31,258 bases of DNA from JALQUL01 sp964556425 (GCA_964556425.1 CAZKWC010000034.1:1-31258); one strand, 5' to 3'. Shown: positions 1 through 8,687, counted from the stretch's first letter. Numbers and translations: made by a program. The notes: generated by a model from the letters alone, not told the origin.

Positions 1-59
1 TGGAAAAACGACTGCCTGATTTTAGTAAGGTTTGAAGGTTTTAATAAAAGACTAACACA

Positions 60-104
60 CTGCTTTTACCTATTGGCTTGAACACATACATTAGGTAAAA
101 GCAG
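60..104 (-). terminator. Stem-loop downstream of the MFS gene
   Basis: A perfect 13-bp inverted repeat (CTGCTTTTACCTA at 60-72, complement at 92-104) with a 19-nt loop lies 12 bp beyond the stop of the leftward MFS gene. On the minus strand it is followed by a weak T-rich stretch rather than a clean U-tract, so it may be a terminator or an mRNA-stabilising hairpin. It could also end a gene coming from the left. Confidence 0.5.
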
Positions 105-116
105 ACTTCAAAACTC

Positions 117-1292
117 TCAAACCAAACGCCACTTATTTAACCTCACCAACAACATTAATCCCACCATTAAAGACATGGTGCTAGCCAAATAAAACAAGGT
201 TTTAAGATGAATCGTATCATCCATTAAACCCACTAAAAATGGGCCGGTAAATTGTCCAAAAGAGAGGGTTAAAAATGTTAGGCCAAATCCTAGCGTGGTG
301 TTTTTAGGATAAAGCTCTATGCTCCACATTCCTAAATTACCGGCCATCAAAACAAAAAATGCTCCAAATAAAAGGCCTGAAAGTATCACCCATTCGAGTT
401 GGCGTGTAGCAGGTAAACAAGCCATAGCAAAGGCCAGGCAAATTTGAAACACGATTAAAGCCTTGACTGAGCCTAAATAATTTACTACTCGACCTGCAAA
501 AATTCCAGCAAAACCAGCTATACCCACTAACATCCAAAACAGTTGCCCTAGTGTTTTGCCATCACTTATCCAACCACTTGTATCAATTTGATTTTGCGTG
601 ACTAAATCTACTGCGTAAGTCCAATAAATAGAGGTGGAAACGCCTATCAAAAAAATAAGAAATAAAACTCCAAAATCAATTAACTTTAGCAGTGAAATGA
701 AACTTATTTTTTCTTTGGTTTCAAGCACACTATCCAGCAATGATTGAGGAATTAAGCTCACACACCATAAGGTAGAGGCAAGGCCAAATAAGGCAAAAAA
801 CACCCATGCATAACGCCAGTTATCGCCCATTAAAAGGGCAATTGGCCCGCTAATCATTACCCCCAAACTAGTGCCCGAATTAATAATCGAATAAACCGTT
901 TTTTGCTCGGAAGGGCTTACCAAATTCACAATAATTGAAGAGAAGGGGGTGTAGGCCAAACCAGGACTAATCCCTGCAATACACACTCCTATTGCTAACC
1001 ATACCACCGACTGGCTACTGGCAATCAACAACATGCCTGCCACCGCACACAGTCCACCCCATAGCAAAGAAGTTCTGGGTTTTATCAAACTAGAAAAAAA
1101 CGAAATAAATAAAGTTATCAAAAAATAACTGGCATAAGAAAATGCCGCAATATAGGCTAACCAAGCCTCTGAGATCGCTAGTTCTTGTCTAAAAATAGGC
1201 AAAAATAAACCGTAGGCATAACGAGCCAATCCATAACAAGTAGCCACCACGCATAAACCAGGTGCGACTAATAAATAATCTAATTTTTTCAT
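117..1292 (-). CDS. MFS transporter, YbfB/YjiJ-like
   Basis: A 391-residue, highly hydrophobic protein with about 12 predicted membrane segments, the usual size and layout of a major facilitator superfamily permease of the inner membrane. The N-terminal motif GLARYAYGLFLPIFRQ around residues 21-36 resembles the YbfB/YjiJ and CynX-like MFS groups. These families carry small solutes by proton-coupled exchange, and the substrate cannot be read from the sequence. The ATG at 1290-1292 opens directly into the first membrane helix, as expected. It is divergent from the DMT transporter gene at 1582 across 289 bp, and no neighbouring enzyme points to a substrate. The family call is firm; the subfamily is a guess from motif resemblance. 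Confidence 0.8.
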   Translation of the reverse strand: MKKLDYLLVAPGLCVVATCYGLARYAYGLFLPIFRQELAISEAWLAYIAAFSYASYFLITLFISFFSSLIKPRTSLLWGGLCAVAGMLLIASSQSVVWLAIGVCIAGISPGLAYTPFSSIIVNLVSPSEQKTVYSIINSGTSLGVMISGPIALLMGDNWRYAWVFFALFGLASTLWCVSLIPQSLLDSVLETKEKISFISLLKLIDFGVLFLIFLIGVSTSIYWTYAVDLVTQNQIDTSGWISDGKTLGQLFWMLVGIAGFAGIFAGRVVNYLGSVKALIVFQICLAFAMACLPATRQLEWVILSGLLFGAFFVLMAGNLGMWSIELYPKNTTLGFGLTFLTLSFGQFTGPFLVGLMDDTIHLKTLFYLASTMSLMVGLMLLVRLNKWRLV

Positions 1293-1581
1293 AAAAAACA
1301 GCCCTTAAACGCCGTTAAAACTAGCCAACAAACTACCAGAACTAAGGCCTGTTTATATTGATAACTTTAATAACACCGCAGAATATTCAAGCGACTTCAT
1401 ACATTATTTTGACTCTTGAAAAGAAATCTTATGCCTATTTCAGTTTTTCAACAGGAATTGTATTTTTAAACTAATAGGAAAAGCGGTTTTAAAACATTGC
1501 TAGTCGTTTTTATAGCAAAAAATGCGGGTAATTAACTCAATCAAAACCGTCCTCTGTTACGACTTGCATTATGATTAGCAG
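1293..1581. promoter_or_regulatory. Divergent intergenic region between MFS and DMT genes
   Basis: This 289-bp AT-rich region must hold the promoters of both divergent transporter genes. The only clear element is a TATGAT box at 1570-1575, six bases before the ATG at 1582 and without a convincing -35. No Shine-Dalgarno sequence precedes that ATG. I see no long inverted repeat or open frame worth calling. Confidence 0.35.
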
Positions 1582-2436
1582 ATGAAATCATTTAACAAAG
1601 CCGACTTATTAGCTCTTTCTGCGATTGTGCTTTGGGGCTCTTTAGCTCCCTTAGGTGTACAACTCGCCCATATTCCACCATTTTTACTCACCGGCCTAGG
1701 CTTGTTAGTAGGCAGTCTTATTGCCTTGCCACTTTCTAGGTTTCAATTGGCTCAATGGAAAATTCCATTCACCACTTTGTTGGTGGGTATTTACGGGTTG
1801 TTTGGCTTTCATTTCTTATTGTTTATTGCACTACGCCATGCCCCTGCGGTAGAGGCCAATTTAATCAATTATTTATGGCCTTTAGGCATGGTGGTCATGG
1901 CCCCTTTGTTTTTAAAAGGCGTGAGTTTAAAAGGCCGACATATTGTGGCCGCCCTCATTGGTTTTACCGGTGCTGCTATTGCTATTTTGGGCAGAAGCCA
2001 GTCTAGTCTGTCGGGCGCTGGTTTTCAAAGTGGCTATTTAATTGCTTTAGCGTCGGCCTTTGTGTGGGCCAGTTATTCTTTATTAACCCGCCGATTACCT
2101 AGTTTTCCAACTGTGGCGGTAGGCGGCTTTGCAGCAGCCTCTGGCTTGTTATCTTTGGCCTGCCATTTTGCCCTAGAGCCCAGCATAGACCTTACCCAAA
2201 AAGATCTGCTGTTAATTACATTATTAGGCCTTGGTCCATTGGGTGGAGCCTTCTTTTTATGGGACGCCGCCATCAAAATAGGTGACACCCGCCGAATTGG
2301 TTTATTAGCCTTTGCCACGCCTATTTTATCGACTATTTTATTATTACTCACCACCGGCCAAGCGCTTGAATGGAATGTGGTGTTGGCTTCGATTTTGGTG
2401 GTGGGGGCTGCGGCTTGGGGTGGCAGAGAGGATTGA
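1582..2436 (+). CDS. EamA/DMT family transporter
   Basis: A 284-residue membrane protein with about ten hydrophobic segments arranged as two EamA repeats (roughly residues 8-137 and 150-280), typical of drug/metabolite transporters that export amino acids or other metabolites across the inner membrane. The opening (ADLLALSAIVLWGSLAPLG) and the LINYLWPLGMV segment at the end of repeat 1 match the family and recall YddG-like exporters, but the substrate is not shown. The ATG at 1582 has no visible ribosome binding site. A TATGAT box lies so close upstream that transcription could begin at or near the start codon (leaderless), which is inference. The two genes that follow on the same strand start 203 bp later and look unrelated. 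Confidence 0.85.
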   Translation: MKSFNKADLLALSAIVLWGSLAPLGVQLAHIPPFLLTGLGLLVGSLIALPLSRFQLAQWKIPFTTLLVGIYGLFGFHFLLFIALRHAPAVEANLINYLWPLGMVVMAPLFLKGVSLKGRHIVAALIGFTGAAIAILGRSQSSLSGAGFQSGYLIALASAFVWASYSLLTRRLPSFPTVAVGGFAAASGLLSLACHFALEPSIDLTQKDLLLITLLGLGPLGGAFFLWDAAIKIGDTRRIGLLAFATPILSTILLLLTTGQALEWNVVLASILVVGAAAWGGRED

Positions 2437-2639
2437 GGATTTAAATAACCGAATCACTAGTTTTAATTCATAATTTACTTTTGAATAATGAGCATATTGG
2501 TAAGCTCAACTCACAAAAAAGTATTTTTACCACACTTAAGACCGGATGCACAATAAGAAAAGTGAAAAAGTAATTTAATACTAGAATAGTCATAAAATAT
2601 CATCAATATTACCAACACTTGGTAAAAATGAGGTAAAAA
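2437..2639 (+). promoter_or_regulatory. Upstream region of the AbiL-like pair with a 17-bp palindrome
   Basis: This region is very AT-rich. A perfect palindrome, TTACCAA-CAC-TTGGTAA (2609-2625), sits five bases before the GAGG ribosome binding site (2630-2633) of the ATPase gene. The same half-site recurs as TTGGTAA at 2497-2503 and in shortened form as TTACCA at 2527-2532. No confident -35/-10 pair is visible. The palindrome could be an operator or an mRNA hairpin controlling translation; both are inference. Confidence 0.45.
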
Positions 2640-3962
2640 ATGATTATTGACTTTACTTTTTCTGGTTTAGGTCCTTTTAAAGAACCAGCCACTTTAACAT
2701 TCGAAGCCACCAAAGACGAGCATTTGAATGAAGCATACGTACGCGATATTCCGTTAGAAAAAAACAAAACTATTCGCTTATTACGAATTGCCATGCTTTA
2801 TGGAGCGAATGCATCAGGTAAAACAACTGTATTACAAGCCTTAAGCTTATTGGATAATCTAGTTACAAACCCTCTATTAGATTCGGAAGATGAACTTAAG
2901 GCCAATTTTTTTGCTTTTACAACTACTCAAAAAGAACCATCGGCAGATTTAACCATTAAATTTATTCGTAACGGTAAGGTTTATCGCTATCAATTAGTTT
3001 TAGCAAAAAGTGGCATTTTATGTGAAACACTTGAGAATCAAACTACACCTCCCAAGGGCACTAAGTTTGCATTAATTTATCAACGTTGCCGTGGAGATAC
3101 ACGCAGTCAATTTCAAACTTCTTATGGCGCTGGTCACAAACTCAATTCTGCGGAAGAAGAAAAATTAACTGCAGAATTACTTCCAAATTCCACGATGTTA
3201 GCTGTTCTTAATAGAAAAATGAACATACAAAATCCAATGATAAAAGAAGCTTATCTTTGGTTTAAAGAACAGCTAATGGGCGAAGTTACTCCTCAAACTA
3301 CACTAACTACATGGGTAACCAAACAACTAACGAATCGTAACATTAGCCAAGATAAAATTATTGAATCACTTAATCAAGCTGGTATACCTGTTGCAAGCCT
3401 AAATGTAGTCGATCGTCAACTACAAGCCAAAGATTTAAAAGTTTTAAATGACGCCCCAACTGACGAGGTTCGAAATCAATTATTAGACTTTTTTAGCAAG
3501 GATAAAGAAGTACACACTGTTTATAAAATTAATGGAAGTGAGTTTCAATTAAATTTAAAGAATCAAGAGTCATTAGGTACACAACGCTATTATGGTTTGG
3601 CTGGATTACTAAGCGCTTTGTGCTCAACACAAAATAACTCAACTCCATGTAAAATTTTAGCTATTGACGAAATAGAACACTCTTTACATCCAGATTTAAT
3701 AGAACATTTTCTTGTAACATTTTTAAAAGACTCTAACAACTCTCAATTAATTGCAACCACTCATTATCGTGAGTTGCTAAATAATAGTTTATTGTTTAGA
3801 GATGATGTCATTTGGTTTATAGATAAAAATGGCGAGGATATGAGCTCCGATTTGTATTGCCTTGAAGATGTAAAAAAGGATGCCGGCTTAAGAGCAACTT
3901 CTAACGTCTATAATTTTTATAAACATGGTCGCTTAGGAGCCGTGCCTCAATTGAAAGCTTGA
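2640..3962 (+). CDS. AAA ATPase, COG1106/AbiLi-like (RloA-type)
   Basis: A 440-residue ATPase of the AAA15/COG1106 (ABC-like, OLD/SMC-related) class. Walker A is GANASGKT at about 55-62. The N-terminal part before it (FSGLGPFKEPATLTFEA) is the usual strand-rich entry of these proteins. SLGTQRYYGLAGLL near 312-325 is signature-like, Walker B with catalytic Glu is ILAIDEIE near 340-346, followed by a D-loop SLHPDL and a switch His in LIATTH. The C-terminal YNFYKHGRLGAVP is typical of COG1106 proteins. It is one base apart from an RloB gene, the pairing of AbiLi/AbiLii and RloA/RloB. In such systems the ATPase is thought to act as sensor and the Toprim-like partner as effector. GAGG at 2630-2633 supports the start. 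The DNA is more AT-rich than the flanks, which fits acquisition by transfer. Anti-phage function is inferred from family and context. Confidence 0.85.
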   Translation: MIIDFTFSGLGPFKEPATLTFEATKDEHLNEAYVRDIPLEKNKTIRLLRIAMLYGANASGKTTVLQALSLLDNLVTNPLLDSEDELKANFFAFTTTQKEPSADLTIKFIRNGKVYRYQLVLAKSGILCETLENQTTPPKGTKFALIYQRCRGDTRSQFQTSYGAGHKLNSAEEEKLTAELLPNSTMLAVLNRKMNIQNPMIKEAYLWFKEQLMGEVTPQTTLTTWVTKQLTNRNISQDKIIESLNQAGIPVASLNVVDRQLQAKDLKVLNDAPTDEVRNQLLDFFSKDKEVHTVYKINGSEFQLNLKNQESLGTQRYYGLAGLLSALCSTQNNSTPCKILAIDEIEHSLHPDLIEHFLVTFLKDSNNSQLIATTHYRELLNNSLLFRDDVIWFIDKNGEDMSSDLYCLEDVKKDAGLRATSNVYNFYKHGRLGAVPQLKA

Positions 3963-3963
3963 T

Positions 3964-4650
3964 ATGGGAAGACCTAAACCAAATAATCGAATATTAAATG
4001 CAATTCGAAATCAAACCCCAATCAAACCAAAAATTTATACAGAAGGTAAGCATGATAATGATTATTTAGAGGGACTAGCTAAGCAAGAAGTAATAACTCC
4101 TTTTACGCAGGGGACCAAACTATCGGCATCTGCTGTAAAACTTCGGATTGAGGCAATAGAAAAAGATCTTAATAATGAAGCAATCGAATATATTATTTGG
4201 ATAGTTGATGGCGGCGATCAACACATTAAAAAATCTAGTAACTTTATAAAATTTTATAAAAAATGGAAAGACAGAAAAATTAATCCATTACAAAAATTAT
4301 ATATTTTATTGAACACTCCTTGTTTGGAATATTGGTTTTTACTTCACAGGACTGATGCCCCACTTAATAATAAAAATAACACAGCCCTATATTTTCAAGA
4401 TGCATCAGCACTCTTCAACTCAAAAGAATTCAAAAAAATTTGCCCTGAGGGAAAGGGTAATAATTTAGTCGAAGCCAATATAACCAACAAAGCCGAACGT
4501 AACAAAGCAATAGTAAGGGCGAAGGATTTAAATAATCAAATTGACCCTTTAATTCATCAAAGTAATGATGATAAATTCTTGTGTTTAGCACGTGCTGAAA
4601 TTTACCAAATTTTCGAACTTATCAAAGTCAATCATCCAAGTTATTCATAA
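3964..4650 (+). CDS. RloB family Toprim-like protein (AbiLii-like effector)
   Basis: A 228-residue protein with RloB hallmarks. IYTEGKHDNDY (24-34) contains the Toprim-type catalytic Glu (E27, in E-G-x-x-D). IIWIVDGGDQH (77-87) holds the acidic pair D82/D85. NTPCLEYWFLLH (117-128) is the near-diagnostic RloB/DUF4435-like motif (commonly NPCFE-W-LLH). The C-terminal part is helical and lysine-rich. Toprim folds use such acidic residues for metal-dependent cleavage or nucleotidyl transfer, so a nuclease effector is likely but not shown. The ATG begins one base after the ATPase stop, so the two are almost certainly co-translated. G+C is very low (about 25-30% in sampled lines), below the neighbours on either side. 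All three acidic positions are kept, arguing for an active protein. Confidence 0.82.
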   Translation: MGRPKPNNRILNAIRNQTPIKPKIYTEGKHDNDYLEGLAKQEVITPFTQGTKLSASAVKLRIEAIEKDLNNEAIEYIIWIVDGGDQHIKKSSNFIKFYKKWKDRKINPLQKLYILLNTPCLEYWFLLHRTDAPLNNKNNTALYFQDASALFNSKEFKKICPEGKGNNLVEANITNKAERNKAIVRAKDLNNQIDPLIHQSNDDKFLCLARAEIYQIFELIKVNHPSYS

Positions 4651-4804
4651 CAACTCATTATGCGCAACCCATAAAGTACTAACTTCGCGATAGCTCAATT
4701 TTTTAAACGTCTTTTTCATTCAAACAAGTCGCATTTGGCATATTCACACCTCTATAGCACTCCTACAGTAATTAGCTTTACCACTCTTTTTTAAGGATGC
4801 CTTT

Positions 4805-6333
4805 ATGACCACTATTCCCCGTCAAATCACCGAGCCGGCCAGACAAATTGATGTGATTAAAGAAACTGATGTCTTGGTCGTTGGTTCTGGCCCAGGCGGG
4901 TTGGCAGCAGCTTTAGCCGCTGCAAGAGCGGGGGTAGAAGTAACATTAGTCGAGCGCTTTGGTTGTTTTGGTGGCAATATTACAGCGGTGGGGGTAGAGG
5001 GTTTTGCTTGGTATCGTCATGAAAAAACCGTCGAGGCTAACGGTATTGGTCGCGAGTTTGAAGAGCGAGCTAAAGCGATGGGGGCGGCTGTTCCAGAATC
5101 ACAATCCTTGTCCTATGAAATTGACTCTGAAGGTTTTAAGGTAGTTGCCGATAATTTGGTTTTAGAAGCGGGCATACATCCTATGCTGCACCGTTCTTTT
5201 GTTTCTCCGATTATGGATGGCAACACTATTTTAGGAATTATTGTGGAGTCTAAAGCAGGTCGTGAAGCTATTTTAGCCAAGCGCATCATTGATGCCACTG
5301 GAGACGCCGATGTAGCCACCCGTGCAGGTGCACCCAGCTACAAAACTCCGCATGAAGAAATGCAAGCTGCATCGGTGATGTTTCATTTAGCAGGGGTCGA
5401 TAAAAAAGCATTTATGGCCGGAGTGAATGCCGATCCACAAACCTATAAAGACTGGGCCAGTGGTGAATGGAAAATTGAGACCTCTGGCAAAGAGGATAAT
5501 ATGTTCTCGCCATTTATTCGCAAACCATTCGAGCAAGCCATGAAAGATGGTTTGATTCCTGCCAACTTAAATACCATTGCCGGCACATGGGGCGCTTTGC
5601 ATGACAGCGGCGAACTCACCTATATGAACTTAGTCCATTTGGCAGGATGTGACGGTACCAACCCCGACAGCATGACGCACTTCGAAATAGAAGGCCGTAG
5701 GCAAGCGATGTTGGCCATTGAGGCATTAAAACGTTACACCCCTGGTTGCGGTCAAGCACGCTTACGCAATTTTGGCATGACGATTGGTATTCGAGACACT
5801 CGTAAAATTGATGCCGTTTACAACATGACAGAACATGACGTCAGAGAACAAGCTCGTTTTGATGACAGCATTGGCATTTATCCAGAATTTATTGATGGAT
5901 ATGGCATTTTAATTTTGCCCACCACAGGTCGTTATATGCACATCCCTTATCGTTCTATGTTGCCTAAAGGGGTTAACAACTTATTAGTGGCAGGCAGGGC
6001 GATTGGTGGCGATAAAATCTCTCATGCCGCCACTCGCAATATGGCATGCTGTGCAGTTGCCGGTCAAGGTGCTGGCATTGCTTGTGCTATTTCAATTAAA
6101 ACCGCAACTACCCTCAATGATGTATNNNNNNNNNNNNNNNNNNNNNNNNNNNNNNNNNNNNNNNNNNNNNNNNNNNNNNNNNNNNNNNNNNNNNNNNNNN
6201 NNNNNNNNNNNNNNNNNNNNNNNNNGCTGGCATTGCTTGTGCTATTTCAATTAAAACCGCAACTACCCTCAATGATGTATCAATTGATTTAATTCAAGCC
6301 GAATTAAGCAAACAAGGTGTCCGTTATTTATAA
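4805..6333 (+). CDS. FAD-dependent oxidoreductase (interrupted only by an assembly gap)
   Basis: The N-terminal Rossmann motif VVGSGPGGLAAALAAARAG (GxGxxG at 27-32, acidic E50) followed by RFGCFGGNI is typical of the FAD_oxidored (PF12831-like) group. GRAIGGDKISHAATRNMACCAVAGQGAG near the C-terminus is the second FAD-binding stretch. The reaction and substrate are not known for most of this family. As written, the frame runs into 100 Ns (6126-6225). The 55 bases before the Ns (6071-6125) are identical to the 55 bases after them (6226-6280). Collapsing the duplicate (4805-6125 joined to 6281-6333) gives 1374 bp, exactly 458 codons ending in TAA at 6331-6333, so the real product is 457 aa and intact. 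AAGGA at 4793-4797 is a good ribosome binding site. It appears to be a single-gene unit closed by the terminator at 6363. Confidence 0.8.
6071..6280. repeat. 55-bp duplicated contig ends around a 100-N placeholder
   Basis: Bases 6071-6125 and 6226-6280 are identical over 55 bp and abut the N run on each side. This is what is left when two contigs sharing a k-mer-length overlap are joined by a fixed-size placeholder. The true sequence most likely contains the 55 bp once and no gap. Confidence 0.9.
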
Positions 6334-6362
6334 AAATAAATAATGCATTTTTTTGCTGTACC

Positions 6363-6400
6363 AACACCAACTGGCTAATAAAACCACTTGGTGTTTTTTT
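6363..6400 (+). terminator. Rho-independent terminator after the FAD oxidoreductase
   Basis: AACACCAA (63-70 of the 6300s) pairs with TTGGTGTT (6388-6395). An inner TGG/CCA extension closes a 9-nt loop after one mismatch. Seven T residues follow directly. It lies 30 bp beyond the stop at 6333, as expected for a terminator of the + strand gene, and isolates it from galE. Confidence 0.8.
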
Positions 6401-6497
6401 GTTCCTCAAATAAAACTAATTTAGCAGCCGTCTTTCTGATAAGCGCTAAAATCAAGCCATACTGAATTAAATTAAATTCAATTAAAAAGGTTTTGGC

Positions 6498-7511
6498 ATG
6501 AATAAAAAAGTATTAGTCACTGGTGGCACGGGTTATATTGGTTCACACACAGTAGTGCAGTTGCTAGCCGCCAATTATTCAGTTGTGATTTTTGATAACC
6601 TTTGTAATAGTAGTCGTGAAGTTTTAAATCGCATTGAACTTTTATCGGGTAAAAAAGTAGATTTTGTAGAAGGCGACATTCGTAACCGAGATGTTTTACA
6701 AACTACTTTTCAATTGCATAGTATTGACTCTGTGATTCATTTTGCAGGCTTAAAAGCGGTAGGTGAATCGCAGGCTCAACCGCTTCAATACTACGATAAC
6801 AACGTGAATGGCAGCGTGATCTTGTTAGAAGAAATGGCAAAGGCCAATATCAAAACCATTGTGTTTTCTTCTTCGGCCACTGTCTATGGCGACCCTGGTT
6901 ATAGCCAATACAAAGAAGATACTCCAGTTGCCCCCATCAATGTCTATGGCAGAACCAAACTAATGGTGGAAGACATTATTAAAGATTTAAAAAATTCAGA
7001 TGCTAGCTGGCGAGCTGCTTTGCTTAGGTACTTTAACCCAGTAGGAGCGCATGCCTCTGGAAAAATGGGCGAAAACCCATCTGGTATTCCCAATAATTTA
7101 ATGCCCTTTGTGGCTCAAGTTGCGGTGGGTAAACGTGAAAAACTATCGGTGTATGGCAATGACTACAACACCCCAGACGGCACTGGTAAACGTGATTACA
7201 TTCATGTTGAAGATTTAGCTGCTGGCCATTTAGCCGCCTTAAAAGTTTTAGAAAATCAATCTGAACTTCTAACCCTTAACTTAGGCACAGGCAAACCCAA
7301 TAGTGTGCTTGAAATGATTCATGCTTTTGAAAAAGCCTCTGGTAAAAAAATCAATTATGAAATAGTGGCAAGGCGCTCTGGTGACCTAGCCGAATATTAT
7401 GCCGACCCAACACTCGCTGAAAAAATATTAGGCTGGCAAGCCCAATTAGGTATTGATCGTATGTGTGAAGATACTTGGCGTTGGCAAATGAATAATCCGA
7501 ATGGCTATTAA
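6498..7511 (+). CDS. galE: UDP-glucose 4-epimerase
   Basis: The 337-residue product interconverts UDP-galactose and UDP-glucose in the cytoplasm (Leloir pathway, and supply of UDP-Gal for surface glycans). It is a short-chain dehydrogenase fold: NAD-binding VTGGTGYIGSH (7-17), DNL at 33-35, HFAGLKAVGES (81-91), SSSATVYG with the catalytic Ser (124-131), and the catalytic Y150-x-x-x-K154 in VYGRTK. The C-terminal part (RYFNPVGAHASGKMGENP, NLGTGKPNSVLEM, RRSGDLAEYYADP) is classic GalE, and the length matches the family (about 338). AAAAAGG at 6484-6490 serves as ribosome binding site. It faces the galactoside operon and shares a bidirectional terminator with it, so it is separately transcribed but functionally linked to GalM and the GH42 enzyme nearby. 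Confidence 0.95.
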   Translation: MNKKVLVTGGTGYIGSHTVVQLLAANYSVVIFDNLCNSSREVLNRIELLSGKKVDFVEGDIRNRDVLQTTFQLHSIDSVIHFAGLKAVGESQAQPLQYYDNNVNGSVILLEEMAKANIKTIVFSSSATVYGDPGYSQYKEDTPVAPINVYGRTKLMVEDIIKDLKNSDASWRAALLRYFNPVGAHASGKMGENPSGIPNNLMPFVAQVAVGKREKLSVYGNDYNTPDGTGKRDYIHVEDLAAGHLAALKVLENQSELLTLNLGTGKPNSVLEMIHAFEKASGKKINYEIVARRSGDLAEYYADPTLAEKILGWQAQLGIDRMCEDTWRWQMNNPNGY

Positions 7512-7533
7512 TATTTAAAAATATCAGAGTCAC

Positions 7534-7570
7534 AAAAAACCCTCTTTGAAAAATCAAAGAGGGTTTTTTT
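7534..7570. terminator. Bidirectional terminator between galE and the peroxidase gene
   Basis: A perfect stem (AAAAAACCCTCTTTGA at 7534-7549, complement at 7554-7569) closes a 4-nt AAAA loop, with A-run on the left and T-run on the right. It therefore works for galE on the + strand and for the convergent peroxidase gene on the - strand. Confidence 0.92.
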
Positions 7571-7606
7571 ATAAGCATTTTTGGCTTTTATCAAGCAAAA
7601 ATTGGT

Positions 7607-8687
7607 TTATTTAAACGGATCACTAAAATTAGGATTAGTCGCCAAAGTGGTATCGGTTAAAGTTTTTAAGAAGGCTACTAAAGCGGCTTTATCGGCTTCA
7701 GATAAATTTAATCTTCTTGGTTGACCATTGGCAGTTCTTAATCGGTTGTCTAGTGCTGGGCCTAATTTAACACCACTGTTGTAATGCTCGACTACTTGTT
7801 CCAAGCTAGAAAAACGTCCGTCGTGCATAAAGGCACCCGCTAAAGCCACACTTTTTAAAGAGGGTGATTTAAAAATTCGCCTTTCTGCAGCATCTAAACC
7901 ATTGCTTCTAGAATTACCCGTCAAAGCAAAAGAGGGTGGTGCATGACAGGCGGCACAATTAACGCCCTGTGGCGGTCTTGCCATAAACAATTCGCGACCA
8001 CGGTTTTCTTGGACAGTAAATGTAGCAATGGGTTTATTAACGCCACGGTCTGGTAATCTTGCATCAAAATTAGCGGCAAAACCGGTATCCCATGCACTGT
8101 TAGTAGAAACAATGGTTCTTTGAAATTGTGCCAAGGCCTGCTGAATTCTAGCGGTATTAATGGTGGTATTGCCATAGGCCGCTCTAAAAAAGGCGGGGTA
8201 ATAACTAATGGCTCGCATTTTTACCAATAAAGCATTTAAACCACCATGACTGGCGTCAAAGCCCATTTCAACCGGATGAGTTAAAGGCACAGTGGCTTGG
8301 GCTTCTAGACTTGCAGCACGTTTATCCCAAAACATTTGTCCAGGCTGATAATTTCTAAGATTGATTAAACGCATGGAGTGTGCTGTGGTTAAGCCATCAG
8401 AAAAACCTTTACTAAAACGATTAGAGTCCGCAAAGGCATTATTAGCTTGATGACAAGAGGCGCAAGAAACAGTGTTATTAAAACTCAATTGTTTATCATA
8501 AAAAAGCACCCTGCCCAAAGCTACCACAGAAGCAGTGGTAGGTCTATTTGTTCCTGGCGGAGGCGTTATATTAGGAGGTAAAGCAACAGAGGGCGGTGGT
8601 GCTGGTCTTGTAGGGGCAGTTGTGGGTGGTGGTAAAGCACTAGCAAACACTGTGCTACCAATTGGATTAGTAGCAGTAGCAGTAGCA
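7607..8687 (-). CDS. Di-haem cytochrome c peroxidase (CCP/MauG family), 5' end missing
   Basis: About 360 residues are visible before the gap. They hold two c-type haem sites, CASCH (visible residues 75-79) and CAACH (244-248), and a downstream GAFMHDGRF that supplies a likely axial Met. RVLFYDKQLS, DKRAASLEAQ and HPVEMG are hallmarks of the CCP/MauG family. Such proteins are periplasmic and reduce H2O2 with electrons from small cytochromes, or oxidise protein partners. The visible N-terminal stretch is a low-complexity Ala/Thr/Pro-rich linker (ATATAT..., PPPTTAPTRPAPPPS), so the protein is probably exported and tethered. The signal sequence and true start lie inside or beyond the N run. The frame continues into the mutarotase only because 100 Ns happen not to contain a stop; the two are not one protein. 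Confidence 0.85.
8670..8687. repeat. (GTAGCA)x3 tandem repeat at the gap edge
   Basis: Three perfect GTAGCA hexamers end exactly at the N run. On the coding (-) strand they encode alternating Ala-Thr. A longer run of the same repeat in the genome is a likely reason for the assembly break here. Confidence 0.8.

Noticed and set aside
3..35. Possible 3' end of a gene entering from the left (ten codons then TGA)
   Set aside because: Ten codons are too few to distinguish from chance, and other frames also close quickly.
2437..4804. Insertion sequence, integrase or flanking direct repeats around the defence pair
   Set aside because: No transposase or integrase frame and no matching repeats at both ends were seen; transfer is suggested only by base composition.
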